Part shown: one piece after another, positions 41,401 through 54,292 of the stretch | How the letters are laid out: each line of letters starts with the position of its first letter | Numbering within the stretch: the first letter of the stretch is position 1 | Assembly (NCBI GenBank): GCA_005281725.1 | Contig: SSBO01000004.1 | Coordinates: 868,001 to 932,000 of the forward strand | Reading direction: 5' to 3' | Source of the DNA: Wuchereria bancrofti | Taxonomy: Eukaryota; Nematoda; Chromadorea; Rhabditida; Onchocercidae | Length of the DNA stretch: 64,000 nucleotides | The notes under the pieces: model-generated | What the model saw: only the letters and a program-made list of their open reading frames with translations | What the model was told of the DNA's origin: nothing | Database searches by the model: none | Translations under genes and position numbers: made by a program

Positions 41401-44400
41401 TGAAAAATAACTCAGCATAATTCTTGTGATTTCACTTCACAAATATACCTATAGAGTACAAACAGTCTGCTAACTTTTGCTTTGAGCTTGACGTATCCTA
41501 ATAAGAAATATGGCAAAAATAGTGATTCTAACAATTATGGTAACTATGCATTAAGGTCACTTATCGTTATATACCTTCTATAAATAACTCATCAAAAGAA
41601 ATCAAAAAAAAAAAACTCTTCAAAAGTGAATTCTGGAACACTAGAAACTAGAACAGTAACCTGCGTAACCATTATTAGTTTATCCTGTAATTCAATCAAT
41701 TGCTCCTTCAATTCTCGATTTTGTGCAATAGCCCTTGAAACCGTAGCTTTCTCATTCTGAAGTTGTTCCGACAGTGAAAGTGCTTCCTTAAGAATTTAAC
41801 TATAAATGAATATGGCATAGAACGTGCACAGTTATTTCTAAAATACTGAATCAACCTCTGTATGTTTTTGCTGATCCTCAGCAATAGAACGAACTCTTGA
41901 AAGCGACTCTTCAACCATAGCCAACTCAGCAGTCTTTTTCATCAATTTTGATTTCTAAAAATATATTGTTGAAAAAAAAAAAAAATCCGTAGTTCCGTAG
42001 TGATCTACGCCTGCAAAAATCAAGAATTTTTTCTTATCCTTATATTTATATATCGTTTACGCATAATGTTTGCTGACTTGTTACAGAAAGAAATGGAATG
42101 AACTGGATATAGAGAGTATGAATAATTCAAATCAATGTAGCATCATTAGATCGAGAACTGTAGTAACAGTGGAGTGCCCATATGCTTCAAGTTGAAGTTT
42201 AATGAAACACTGCAAGATAAAAAAAGAATTTCACAAAAGGAACCTTATCATCAAGAGCGGAAGAAAGTGAATGAACTTCCAGTTCCTTATTCATAAGTTT
42301 TGCATTCAATTCCTCAATTAGTTGTTCCGCTCTTTGATGGTCGTTCGTGACTTCAGTCAATTTATTTTGCATTCTCTGCAGTTCGACCGAATTCTCAAAT
42401 AAATTTCAACAATTAACAAAATTTGAAACTAAAGAAGATAAAAGAATTACGGGAGCTGTATGTTATTCTCCAGTTTTTAAATACAACTTAAATTATAAGT
42501 TCTATTATGCACTACACTTTCAGAATGAGTAAGAAAAAAGCCGTTTTCAATCTGTGAGTAGCTCAGTGATACTTTTACCATCAGTAACTTCAGGTCACTT
42601 AAAAATGTTACAGAAATAATAAAAACTTCTCTATCATCAGAAATTATCCAAAAGGAAAAACTAACTATAGAACATATACTATTATCATTCGCTAAATTTG
42701 GTCTGTCGATTGCCTGCAACATTTCTATTTGATTTTCTAAGGTATGAACTTTTGATTCCAGTACTAACTTCTCATTTGACATTTCCTCCAGCTGCAAAAA
42801 AGGATTTGTATACAATTTGCTTTAAAATGAATTTATGAATAGAACTCCCTACCTAGTTTTTGGACTTCCATAAATTTTATTTTAATCAATTACCTTAGTA
42901 CTCATTTGTACGATATTCTGATTCAGTTGCGTTCCATATAATTCATAACGCTCTCTTGCTAATTGTGCTTCTCTCTTCCATTTTTCTGTCTCATCTGCCG
43001 CTCTAACCAACTCACTTTTCATCTGCTCAATTTCATCTATAATATATATACATAAATCTCAAACAACTCGACTCCAAGGAACAACCTACCGTAATTTTTC
43101 TCGCCCGTAGGTCTAGCATCTTCCATAGACTGTAGCCCCGCTCAAGGGGACTTTGGGTGTAAAAATATGTTACGGATAGTTACACCTATATGCTACACTT
43201 CCACATAGCCATATAATGTCTATCGGATTCAGCGTTGGGCTTTTTCCTTTTCACATATATATATATATATATATATCAATGAGAAAAATGTAGCAAATAC
43301 TGAACATTTCGGAAAAAAAAAATGTAGCAAGCGATGTTCACGTTCTAACAACAATTCGGAAACAGAAAAGGAGAAACTTTTTACAAAAATATTTTCATAC
43401 AATTAAAAAACATAAAATCAATAGAGGACCGCATTATATACGACAGGTAAGAAGCTTACCACCAAGATTCCTAGCATCATCTTCCATGTGAATATCCTCA
43501 CCGGCATATGCCCCTAATTGACGAAGATAAATATCCTTCATCCGTAATTGCTTGTGAGCTTCATCAAGCTCTGCCTGAGCAGCCTCCGCTTTTCTCATGC
43601 ATATTTTTAATCGTTCCTAAACTTTTACTAATCTTAGAAGTAGATGCAAAATAATTATATTTTGTGACAAGAATTTATTGCATTTTTCTGTACCAATCTA
43701 AAAATTCAGAAAAAGAAGATATGTGTTGCAATTTGATATTAGCTAAGTTCATTTCATTTTCTTGTTTTTCAGTTATGCTACTTCTTTAGTTTTGTTTTTA
43801 GTTATATACGTTCTGCATTTTTGCGCATCTTAGGAGCATAACGGTGCAACAGAAACTCAAAAGAAGAAGCAGCATCTTAAACTTGTAAAATTTTTTGGAT
43901 GATGATTAAGAAGTTATTTAAACTCATTTAATAAAAATAGTATAATGAAATACTAAATTTTAAGAAAAATATAGCCGTGCAAGGACTGTAAATAATATAT
44001 GAGCAAAATATATCAATATAAACAAACTTTAGCATCATCCCTATCTTGCTGCATATGAAGCATTTTAGTTTGCCAGTTTATTGCTTCCTGTCGACTATTT
44101 TCTGCCTCCTCCACCTGTCTTTGCAGAGTATTACTCAGCGAATCGATTTTTCTACGTAATGATACGATTTCATTTTCCAACGATGTAATATACGAAGTTT
44201 TCTCACGCATTTCGGTCTGCAGAAAGTGTTGTCATAAAGATAATGAAATATAATGAAAAAAAAAAAAATATATCACATCAAGAACAGGAAACTTCCTTTT
44301 TTACAATAAGTGGATTAATAAGCTAAGAAATAATTTACGTAACATAAAAATCACGCACTGTAAGACTGCAAATTTGTTTATTTCGATCCATGACTAGTTC

Positions 44401-46630
44401 ATTTTTTTGTCTTAATTGCTGGTGTAAAGCTGTTTTCTCCTTGACAACAACACTCATTGCCTGAAGCACCATTAATTTATTTAATATAAGATAAAAGTGA
44501 GAAATCACTGAAATTTAGCTATAGTTAAGTATCTTCATAATTCTCTATACAAAACAAGAAACAAAACTGTTTGCAAATGAACAAGCTGCGTTTGTAAAGT
44601 GGATCCACTTGGGTCGCCATTTTTAATATATTCACTGAGTTTTGTATAAGCAGCATGAATCTGTGAATAATGCCCAATCTAAAATATCCTATACGTAAAT
44701 AAAATAAATAAGAAAATCTGTTTCATGTGACAAACAAAACATATTATACCACCTAACATCCAGAAGATCGAATGTCAGACCAAACATAATCTTCTGAAAT
44801 GGCTAAGATATAAACTTTCACAACCTATTGAAAATAAGATGAAATTTGAACTACTGATTTAATGAAAATTAAAAAAGCAAATGAAAATAAAGCAAATAAT
44901 TGTAGACATACCAATTCTGCAAACTGCGAAGAAAATTGGCCTTTTTCAGCTGTACGCAAAGCTAATTCTTCTCTCAACCGAACGCATTCCTGCTGTAACA
45001 AGAAGTATTCGTTCTGTTATCAATTCATATTACGAAAATTCAAAAAAAAAAAAAACATTTCCACAGTAGAGCAAGCAATTTCTCAAAATCACATCAAAAA
45101 TTTTTGTGCAGAAAATAATAGTAAACTGAACAATTGCTTACTACAAAATTCATTAAAACTGTGATTGAATAATACGAAAGGTTGTGATTAAGTTCTAATA
45201 TTATGAATAATAAAAAGTCTGACAGGAACGAATATTAATAAAATAATTAGAAATATTCCTATAATAAATCAGCAACTCTTAAAGCTTATTCTTGCTCGCT
45301 TTTACAGCTTATTATTGCTCTGCTCAAAAATGTTTTTTCCAAATATACAAAATTATGATTTCTAATCATCCCATATTTACCACATGAGAATAGCATAAAA
45401 GGACCTTTTAACAGTCTTATCGCTGACCCCAAAATACAAGTAAAACAAAAAGCATGAGGAAATAACTATGAAAAGATAAACAAAGAGAAACAAGCTAATT
45501 ATAAATCTAAAACAGATGACGGCACAACGACGAATCAGAAAAATTTATATACGAAGATCAGGAACCTTCAAGTCGAGCAGATCCTCTGGTACGTTTGAGT
45601 ATAATTCTGATGTACGATCCTGTTGAAATTTATCCTTAAAATCACTGTTCTGAGCACTGCTTTTGGTACCCGAAATATGATTCACAGCACTTTGTACTGC
45701 CGCCGATAGAGAATCCTGTGATCCTGTTTGAACTTTTTGGAAGATATCTTTCATTTCAACATTATTGCACACTTCTTCAAAGTAATAATTTTTCTTCAGA
45801 GTGATAGCTTCTGCCAAATTAACAATTCAAGAATGTCCTAGAAATTGATTTCAAAACCACTAGCTCCCATTTCCCTAAAGTTATTCTTAGGAAAAACCAT
45901 TAAAAAAACAGTAAGCACTGCTTGATTTTTACAAGTACAATAATTAATGATAAAAAAGTATGAAAACTATAAGCAGAAAAAAAACTTTGGAGATATTTAT
46001 TGGCGCAGGAAATAAAAAGATTATAACGGAATTTACGTAAGCTAATGGCAGATCGTCGTCCACTATTTTCGATCATACTCGAAACACTTGGAGAAGGAGA
46101 TAAAGTAAATTCAACATTTTCGTTGCGATGTTTAGACTGATAATCCCGTAACTGAAAACTTCAGCTGCTTTAAATCCGTGTCATTCATGCAATGAGATTC
46201 ACTAGTACAATCAAATGTCCTGTCAGATAGCTAGCTGATCACTTCGCCAGAGATCTCTTGTAATAATCTAAAATTTGTCTTCCAACTTTCCTTTCAAGCT
46301 AGCACTACTGCTCAGAATGGCATAGAAATCTCAAGTCTCAGAGACTCGGAAATTTTTCTACAAGTATTGCTTAAGATCTTACTGGTCAATAAACCTTGCA
46401 TTAATCTAACACTCAATTTTATATCAACAATATGACATGTTTCTGAATAAATTTTATTTGAATTAAGTAACTGATTGTGCAAGCCAAAATCTGTTCAAGA
46501 ATGTGCAGTTAAATTATTTAGATAAATTTCTGAAGAGAAATCGAATTTGAAAAGGACTAAAATTTACTTTTTTCCGGGCTTCGGCCAACCGTTCCGCCCT
46601 TTTTTCCGTTGTTCCTTCGGACACACTCAT
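38433..46630 (-). CDS. GOLGA2: GM130 / GOLGA2-family cis-Golgi golgin
   Basis: Long coiled-coil golgin that tethers vesicles at the cis-Golgi, in vertebrates with GRASP65 and p115. Twenty-three exons, from 46568-46630 (start), 46037-46151 and 45566-45810 down to 38787-38881 and 38433-38516 (stop), all in phase; about 998 aa against about 1000 in human. The N-terminus has the GM130 signature (RAERLAEARKKLRDYQSKHR). The body (exons at 44992 to 40157) is heptad-rich. Near the C-terminus, LAEEKERLQHVLMQLE and then TIGDYVTLYQHQR are the most conserved GM130 blocks. The tail LHCSECRGKLINL has a CxxC pair and a hydrophobic end, suited to a GRASP PDZ groove. The exon at 44912 may start at 44989 or 44992. 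No transmembrane segment, as expected. Confidence 0.93.
43105..43277. repeat. GC-richer intronic island plus (AT)n microsatellite
   Basis: Inside the GM130 intron 43037-43459. The island includes a CCCC-GCTCAA-GGGG hairpin (around 43137-43150) and a GGTGTAA/TTACACC inverted pair (around 43157-43188), ending in an (AT)n run at 43254-43276. Base composition differs from the flanking intron. It may be a decayed insertion or a structured intronic RNA. Confidence 0.4.
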
Positions 46631-47226
46631 TTATCAGCTAAAAAGTGAATTATTTCAAATTATTTTACCTCTACTTTGGTAACGGTGAGTTTTTCCAGAT
46701 GAAGCAAATTTAACTAGCGAAAAATTAAGAAAGCAAAATAAATTTCTGTAGTTTCCTTCCAGAAGAACATTTCACCATGACTGAGAATTGTTAGTTTTTG
46801 GAACATCAGTAAATTCATCAATTATGGATGGCCATACAACTAGGACGATCAGTAAACAGCCAATCACACATCTTGAATTATATTAGCAGCCACTAATTAA
46901 CAAGAGCACATAAGCTTTCTCGAAGTGAAATAGAGTTTATAGCAAATTTTTAAAAGTTTAAGAAGTTGAGTTTCTGTAAAATGAACACAAAATTTTTAAT
47001 CCAAATTAAACAAATTTCAAGTGATCGAAAAATTATTTCTTGAGTGTATCACGTTATATCTCAGTTTATTTCTTTCCTCATGTAACGTGTTCACTTAATC
47101 GACGTGCCACAACACCTACATTCCTCTGCTATAAGAAAACACGAAGCACTCACCCCCTTTAAATCACGCAGTTGGCGTAGACAAAAACCTTAACAATACC
47201 ACGTTGTTGCTGAGATCGTTGTGAAA
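46631..47226. promoter_or_regulatory. Divergent upstream region of GM130
   Basis: About 600 bp between the GM130 start (minus strand) and a possible small plus-strand gene at 47227. No motif is clear enough to name. Presumed to hold the GM130 promoter or outron. Confidence 0.35.
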
Positions 47227-48490
47227 ATGACAATCCCGTCTGACAATCTCGTTGGGTCGTTTGGAGATTCCCATGATAGTGGAGAAGATTCCCATGATGG
47301 AGGGAAGTGATAAGAATGGTTAGAGAATGAAGTGACAAAGTGGTTATTTCTAAGGAAATAGCATTTTACAGTTAGAGTAAAAGTAAGTGATAAATTTTAT
47401 TAATTAAATAAAATTCATGAAATCATCTGCGTAATATTGAGCTAAGAATTATCTGCGTTCTTGCTATTTTCACTAGTGTATCTGATTATATGATATCATT
47501 TGGAATAGTATGAACAGTTTAATAAGGCTCAAAGGATATCAACTGATACTGTTGTATGACACGTGGGATCATGCCTGGAGAATTTCCTCACTTTATTTTA
47601 AAAATTACAAAGATTGCCTAATGATGCCTTTGTCATGTCTGTTTGAAATCAATTTTTTGCACTCAACTAATCCATCTCTATTTTTAATAAGGTTTAAAGA
47701 ATGATACTGAAGCAAGTGAGACTTAAAATGCCATCAGTAGATTGGTTGGATCATACCAAAGAATTCAAATTTCGCAGTATCGATTGTAACCAGAGGTCAT
47801 CAAGTAAAATATTTTTAAAAATTTCTAAAAATTTCTAATAATTTTTTTTTTTTTTTAAATTTCAATAAAAACTCCTTGTGATGGGCGAAGTGAGCAGTAA
47901 TGCAGCATATAGAATTATGTGATTTTATAAGGATGCTTCTTTAGGCAAAGAATTTAAAACTTATATTTCTCAAGTTTTGTTTCGGTAGAATGGGATCCTA
48001 GAGTGATGTATTTCACAGTAAAACTAAGTCAAATTATTTAGTACCGAGATATAAACTAAATCGAAAAAGGCGCAGATGATTCAGCATTGATCCGCCATGA
48101 AACTGCCAAATCTAAAGCACTCGGTGTTTGACTAGAAATATGCATTAAAATGCTCACTTGATACATCTCTGAAATCCTGTCTTAGACTATAAAAAGCCTG
48201 TGAATTTCGAATTTCTTTCAGTTGGAAGAGCACTCTCAAAAAGGAAGGGAATCAATTGAAGCAATTTTCCTTACAAAAATTTATCCCTTCTTTTAACTTA
48301 ATAAGACTGCGAAATCAGCTTACTCGAATCTGAAAAAAATCAACTTACTCGAAATCCTCCATTTTTTTACTCATCTTAACTTTTGAATGCTATTTGTTAC
48401 TGTTAATCTTTGTTTTTATTAATCAACTTTTGTTTTTTAGGCACAAATGGAAATGAAACAACTTTGTGCATACTGGATTTAAGTTGGTGA
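47227..48490 (+). CDS. Possible small three-exon gene (77 aa), unknown
   Basis: I do not recognise it. Exons 47227-47306, 47700-47803 and 48441-48490 join in phase with GT-AG ends. The first exon encodes an acidic segment with an internal repeat (GDSHDSG then EDSHDGG), the second a basic segment containing MPSVDWLDHTKEFKFRSID, and the third ends TLCILDLSW. The last acceptor (TTTGTTTTTTAG) is strong; the first donor (GTGATA) is weak. There is no signal peptide or known motif. It is divergent from GM130. It may be part of a longer gene, or chance open frames. Confidence 0.35.
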
Positions 48491-50239
48491 ATTAATAATA
48501 AACAATTATAGCAAGTACGCTAATGGCATATGTTCATCAATTTTCCCATCAATTTTAATTCGCTTAACCTTCCCATAATTCCACCCTTTGCTATAAATTG
48601 TTGAGTGAGCACTTTCTTCTTTACTTTTAATACTTTATTAACTTTTAGTATTACAAATTGCTTACTTGTGTGTTTGCATTTTTTGTCTAAATGTTTAGTC
48701 TCGAATCTTTAAGATCACTGTCAATTAATACATTTGAGCATTTCTATAAAATATGGGATAGTAAAGGAATAAGGATAAAACAAATCAGAAGGTTAAATAT
48801 CGCACTGAATTGTAAACTGGCTGCAACATTCTTATAACGGCATCGAATATGCCGCACAGCTTTTGATTTTTATGCATCTTTTCTGTTAAATCTGAAACGA
48901 AAATTCTTTATATATTGTCTTATTGCGCCAAAAGAAGTGAACAATTTCTTGCAGTTTGACTTTGTGGCGCGAGTAATATATTTTTACACGCTTTTCGCGT
49001 TTTAAAATTGTCAACAGTGAAATGGAATATTCGTTTCTCTATTGATATTTCTGAAGTTTCTTAATACATCATTGATGGCGCTATGTCAAATCATTAAATC
49101 CCCGGATTATTCGAACACCGGCAATCACATGCAACTCGTTATTTGCAAAACAAGAAACAAAAATAACAAAAAGAAACAAAAAAAAAAAAAACAAAAAAGT
49201 TTTGTATTGCTACTACACTGTCATAGATATTTACAAACACACTGAAATTTTTCAATAAGAATAAGTTAATGAATAAGTTAATAGAGTTGACAACTTTTTC
49301 ACCAACTTTATTCACAAAAAATAAATGTTACAATAGGTTGAATTGCAGAACATAATTTATACTGGACCAAAGAAGGCAGAGAGGACTAACTATACAATAC
49401 TACGGATTAAATATTTCGTCAACCACTGATTTTAATACCATCTATTAATTAGTTTCCATATATGAAAGTGTTACATCCTTTGTACCATTCAAGCTTTGAT
49501 ATTTTATTGCTTCTTTTTGAGCATCATTTCAGTTCAAATTGAAATTTTTTCTTCAAACAGTAGCTAGGCGTATATGTCAAAATGCAATAATTAATTGTTG
49601 AAGTTGAAATATTTTAAGTTGTGTGTCCACAGAGTGAAATTTTAATTCAGGGAAAGAAAAATGGAATCTAAGAGGAATAAAGTATGAGAAATAGTGCGAA
49701 TCGTACAGAGTAATCAGGTAAATGTCGCGTACCACTCAGAGAGCAATGATTATAATAATAAATAAAAATAAGCAAATAAATAAATACTAGGAGGTATTAA
49801 TTGATAATCTAATTCATTCTAGGAGAAGTTACTAAATATGACCGTAAATAGGAATAAACGAAGTAAGGAAATTATAAAAGGTAAATGAGGAATGGATAGA
49901 GTTGCATCACAGAGCACGGATGAATGCATTTTGAGGCTCATATTGTCATATACTAATAAGGAATGCTTTATTGCAAGGAGAAAGGTGCCAGTATAAGTTA
50001 AAAAATAGACATAAATGGAAAAGGAAGGAAACAAATATATGCAAAGATTCAGTGTAAGGAAATATTCGACAATTATTACTAATAGTCAGTTGCTATAATT
50101 ATTTTAAGAGTATTTATTAACAGCTATTACAAAGTAGTAGCAAAGCAATGCTAATTAAAAAAGACAATAAGAATACATCATTGTGATAAGTATTTTGAAA
50201 TTCGGAATTCAATCAATGGACTCAAAAACGCATTTACAA
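48491..50239. other. Intergenic, no supported gene
   Basis: AT-rich sequence with homopolymer runs (for example oligo-A at about 49180-49190). The open frames at 49042-49245 (+) and 49819-50034 (-) show no protein-like pattern. I see nothing else here. Confidence 0.5.
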
Positions 50240-53200
50240 TTATGTATTAGGACTGATCAATTCACTCCATAAATGCATTATAGCAGCTAGTGGGACAAAA
50301 CACCAAACAAGATCCGGAAGCCAGAAAATGAAGACTCGCTTCCATATGCCAGCTGATTCAGCCAAATAATTAACTGATCCTGAAATGAGGAACAATCCGT
50401 CGTGTTAAATTATTTGTTGAACATTTGTAATAATCAAACATATGAGAATAGACAGTTCATTACTTTGGCAATCTTTTTGGTAACCGAAAAAATTAGAAAG
50501 ATAAAAATAATTCATTTAAAACCAAAAAAAACACTTCAAGTCAAAGTGAAATTACTAGTGTCAAACTAGTCGATTATATTTTCATGTCCCTTCGACTTTT
50601 TGAAATTAGATCTATAAAATCGACGTTATATTACATACCCTTATAATATTGCAGAATGCTGGGATTCTTGACATAAGCTTTGTTAACTAAAACTAGTTAG
50701 TGCCTTTGTTTCGAGATTAATTCGAATAGTTTTCCACACCATTTCTTTTTCTTTAATGAGTTCAATTTAATTCATTTGTTACTAAACAAGATCTCTAAGA
50801 CTTTTGACCTGTTCAACTGCTGAATCGTTCAATTTATTTCACTACTTTATTCTGTCTGCATTTATTTACTCAATCAACAGTGCAAACTCACCACAGTACA
50901 CGTACGCTACTGATTAAAAAATCCATTTATGTGGAATGTATAAGATATCCCTTTAAAGGTAAATCAATCCTCATGGTAAATTATCTAACTTTTCAGCAAA
51001 AGCAGAAGTGTGAGTGTTGCATTACTTCTTATTCCGTGTGTACTGGTTTCATAAATTAGCCCAGTTGACGGTCTGGACAATTTGGTAGCTTTCTCGGAAT
51101 AGCGAAACTTAAGCTAGGCTTTTCTGTAAGACTCTCTGTTAAAGTTTGCAAATTCCTCTCACGGATAGCAATAAGTTGTGAATACAGGAAATTTAATTTT
51201 AGGCAGCAAAATTCTTCTCAAATATAAAAACGACTTTAATATGGAAGTGAAAGTTTGATTGACAGAATGTGGAATCCTTAATAGGACTTATTTATTACAA
51301 ACTGTTTCCATGCCCATCGAAGATTTGTTATACAAAAGTCATCAACTTACCGTCGTTGAAATGTTTATTAAACGAAATCAGAAAACTTTTTTCACTTAAT
51401 TCAATGATAGATTAAGTAATGATTAAATGACAGTCATCATTTGACAACAATTTGTCCTGTCTTTTTTTCAAGCCATTACTTGGCGAGTGACAAAGCAGAA
51501 TAACCATTAGCTAAAAAAATTTTATTTGCTAAAAAAAAAAAAATTATTTTAATAAAATTAGCTAAAAATTTCATGTCAAAATTCTTACTTAACTACGAGT
51601 CAGTTTTGTAAGAAAGTATTGAATTCAGTAAACGACACAAGAATACTGCGTCAAATAAGATAATTTTCAAATAAGATCTTTTGCATTTTTCGTTGATGAC
51701 CCTAAATATATTTGATCGCTGTTAAGATTATTTTAGGCCTAAAAAATAATTTAGGCATCTAAGTTTCGAGAAAGCAAAAGAAGTTGAATTACTAAATACG
51801 ATAGTACAGTTTATCATAATTACATGAAGGGAAGTGATAAACAACGTATTTATTTGAACATTTTGATTTGCTCGGAAAGCGTTTGTTGATAGAGGAAGTA
51901 GGGAAATGAATATAAAAATGCATTTAAGAGATTAAATGGAAAAGAACAAAAATTCTGCAAAATATCATTTAATATTTTCAGATCGGTAATTGATCAAACT
52001 GAAACTGATTGTGTGGTTGCTTTGAAGTTGTAAAAAATAAAGCAAAAACAGTCAGTTGAACGTTAAAATGTTATTTGAATTATAAATAAAAATAACAAAT
52101 AATAAATTATTTGAATAATAAATAGGAATATCTATCTAAAATAGATTATAGATTAATTCTCCTTATTGCAAGATTATGCACAATTAGACACAATCATTTG
52201 AAAGAAATGCTTAAATTTAATAATCAATGAGCCATCTTTTTATTTAAAATTCACTTTGAGCACTTTATAAAAAATAATTCTAATTGATTAGGATAGACAT
52301 ATAAAATACCAATAAATATGATTGATATTTGTCAATCATATTGATTAGCTCGGAAGATTGGATGGAAAAAACAAACCTTGGGGCGGTGCGATAAACATTG
52401 TCATGTAAAGAAGAGTTTTCCAGAAGACAAATGCACTTGTCAGGAAAGCAGTTAATTTGGCTTGACGAGGATGGTGTCGACACTAAAAAATAGAACTTTC
52501 CTACTTCTACTTCCAATATTTCAACTCCGAGAATCACCAAGAATGAAAATCAAGAGTATTTTTAAGTGTTTCTGAAAACAATCTAAAAATGTTTTTTAGA
52601 AAGTCTTGTCAAGACTCTGCCACAACTAATATTCATCCTGAAAGTCATTGACAGAAAGTTTAAAGATTAAGAACTGAACAAGTGGAATAAGGACTATAAG
52701 AGCAAAAATGAGGCAAATTTCAGTGACGTTAAATTTATCATCTGTAAATTCCTGTTAAATTTTGGTATAAATTTCACTAAAGTAGTAATGAATCGTAAAA
52801 CAAGTTGGTATTTTTTGATAAATCAACCTCTACAATTTGTCTGTTTAAAGCAAGTACAACATTTTCAATAAATTCAACATCACTCTTTGAACTTTACGTA
52901 CCGTGAACTTTCATCTTCATTCAAACATTAGCTTAGATATTAGAAAAAAAAAACTTTCCTAATCAGTAATCTCTTTGAGTTAATTTTTCCCACACTAAAC
53001 ATGTAAATCCGGAAAAAAACAAATAGAAGCAAAAAATACGAAGAACAGAAAGGCTGTGGTTTATAGCTTATATTTTTTTTATGAAAATGAAGTTTTAAAC
53101 TTTGTTTTCGAATTCTGCGAAGAGAAGTTTATTTTGGAGTATTCTGGTTGGAAAAAATTAATTACTCGTTACCTCAAAAGTTAACTACTGAGTGATAGGA

Positions 53201-54292
53201 ATAGTATCAGAATATTTATTATATATTGCAAATGGTCGAACTAACTGAGGGTTTAATATGTTTTACAGAGTGACACATGAAATTACGTCTAAACTTTTAA
53301 ATAAATAAGGTTCACCAGATAGAGCGCAGCAATGTTTAAAATTATCTCGATGACCATCAGACGTCCAGTAGCCATTGTAACAACATCATTCGTTGTGGCA
53401 TATCTTAGATCAACGTCACTATAGATATTCCCTGTAGCATCAAATTAAGTGTTTTAGAACTAATGCAGATCTTTCTTTTTGGAAGTATGGAAGGAAATCG
53501 TTATCCGACAAGACGATTTGGCTAATGTTAGAGGCGTAAGTAGAATCATTCCTGTTAATGTTCAGAATGCATTCTCATATCTTTCCTCAAACATTTATTC
53601 TGGTCTTGATTTTAACACTGTAGTCGGAAAACTGAAGACTGGGTTAGTTCAACAAATCCTCGTAGCTTTTTAAATTTAAGTCAACCACCTCACTGCCTCT
53701 ATTTCATTGCTACGACATTGCAGAAGTTCAATGAAATCTTCACTCTTCTAATTTTTCGCAGAAAGAATTATTTGTAGATAGCTTGCCTTATCACTACAGA
53801 TGTCATCTAATCAATTTATCTGAGTAATAATGAAATTGAATGCTTAGAAAAAAAAAACCACTTTCTTCGTGACCATTAATGGAGCATACGAAAATATATG
53901 GAGTTACTGTTTTATAAAAATGTAACCTTCCACAAGAATTAAAATCATGAGATCAGTGGTTATTCAAGTTACCACTATGTATAGAATGATTGTTTTGCAC
54001 ATTGATTATTTTATGAAAAATATGTAATCAGAAATTCCTTCTCAATCTTTAAATCTTTCGGAAGAGACTAATGTTTTCCTTTTTATTAATTACATATATG
54101 TGTTCCTGTGAATAAATCGAGGAGAGACGAACATAATTCATAGAAGATTCCCAGTGTATTACCCCGAAGGGTATGTGGACGAAACATGGTATAAGCAACG
54201 TCCAGGCTACATATCAATGTCGAAAGCTTAAGCCAGATTTGGATCCATCTTGGCATTGATAAATTACGTCGATTGTAGTGATCGTTTTGCAT
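50240..54292 (-). CDS. EXPERA/EBP-like four-helix membrane protein
   Basis: Four exons, in phase: 54094-54292, 53295-53431, 52377-52482 and 50240-50379; 193 aa, the size of emopamil-binding-protein (EBP) relatives. Predicted membrane segments: LSTLICSLDVAYTMF, a helix around MVIEIILNIAALYL, LTAFLTSAFVFWKTLLYM and VFIFWLPDLVWCFVPLAAIM. The order W...D, then YSDVDLRYATTNDVV, a membrane glutamate, RHHP, and a Trp/Pro-rich last helix resembles EBP (DSRY, membrane Glu, RQHP, FWF...LW..LP). EBP proteins are ER sterol isomerases or sigma-type ligand-binding proteins; sequence identity is low, so activity is not claimed. Exon 2 is extended to 53295 because this gives helix 2 a normal length; a donor at 53315 is the alternative. 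The ATG follows an accept-or-like TATCAG. Introns are long (0.8-2.0 kb). Confidence 0.6.
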
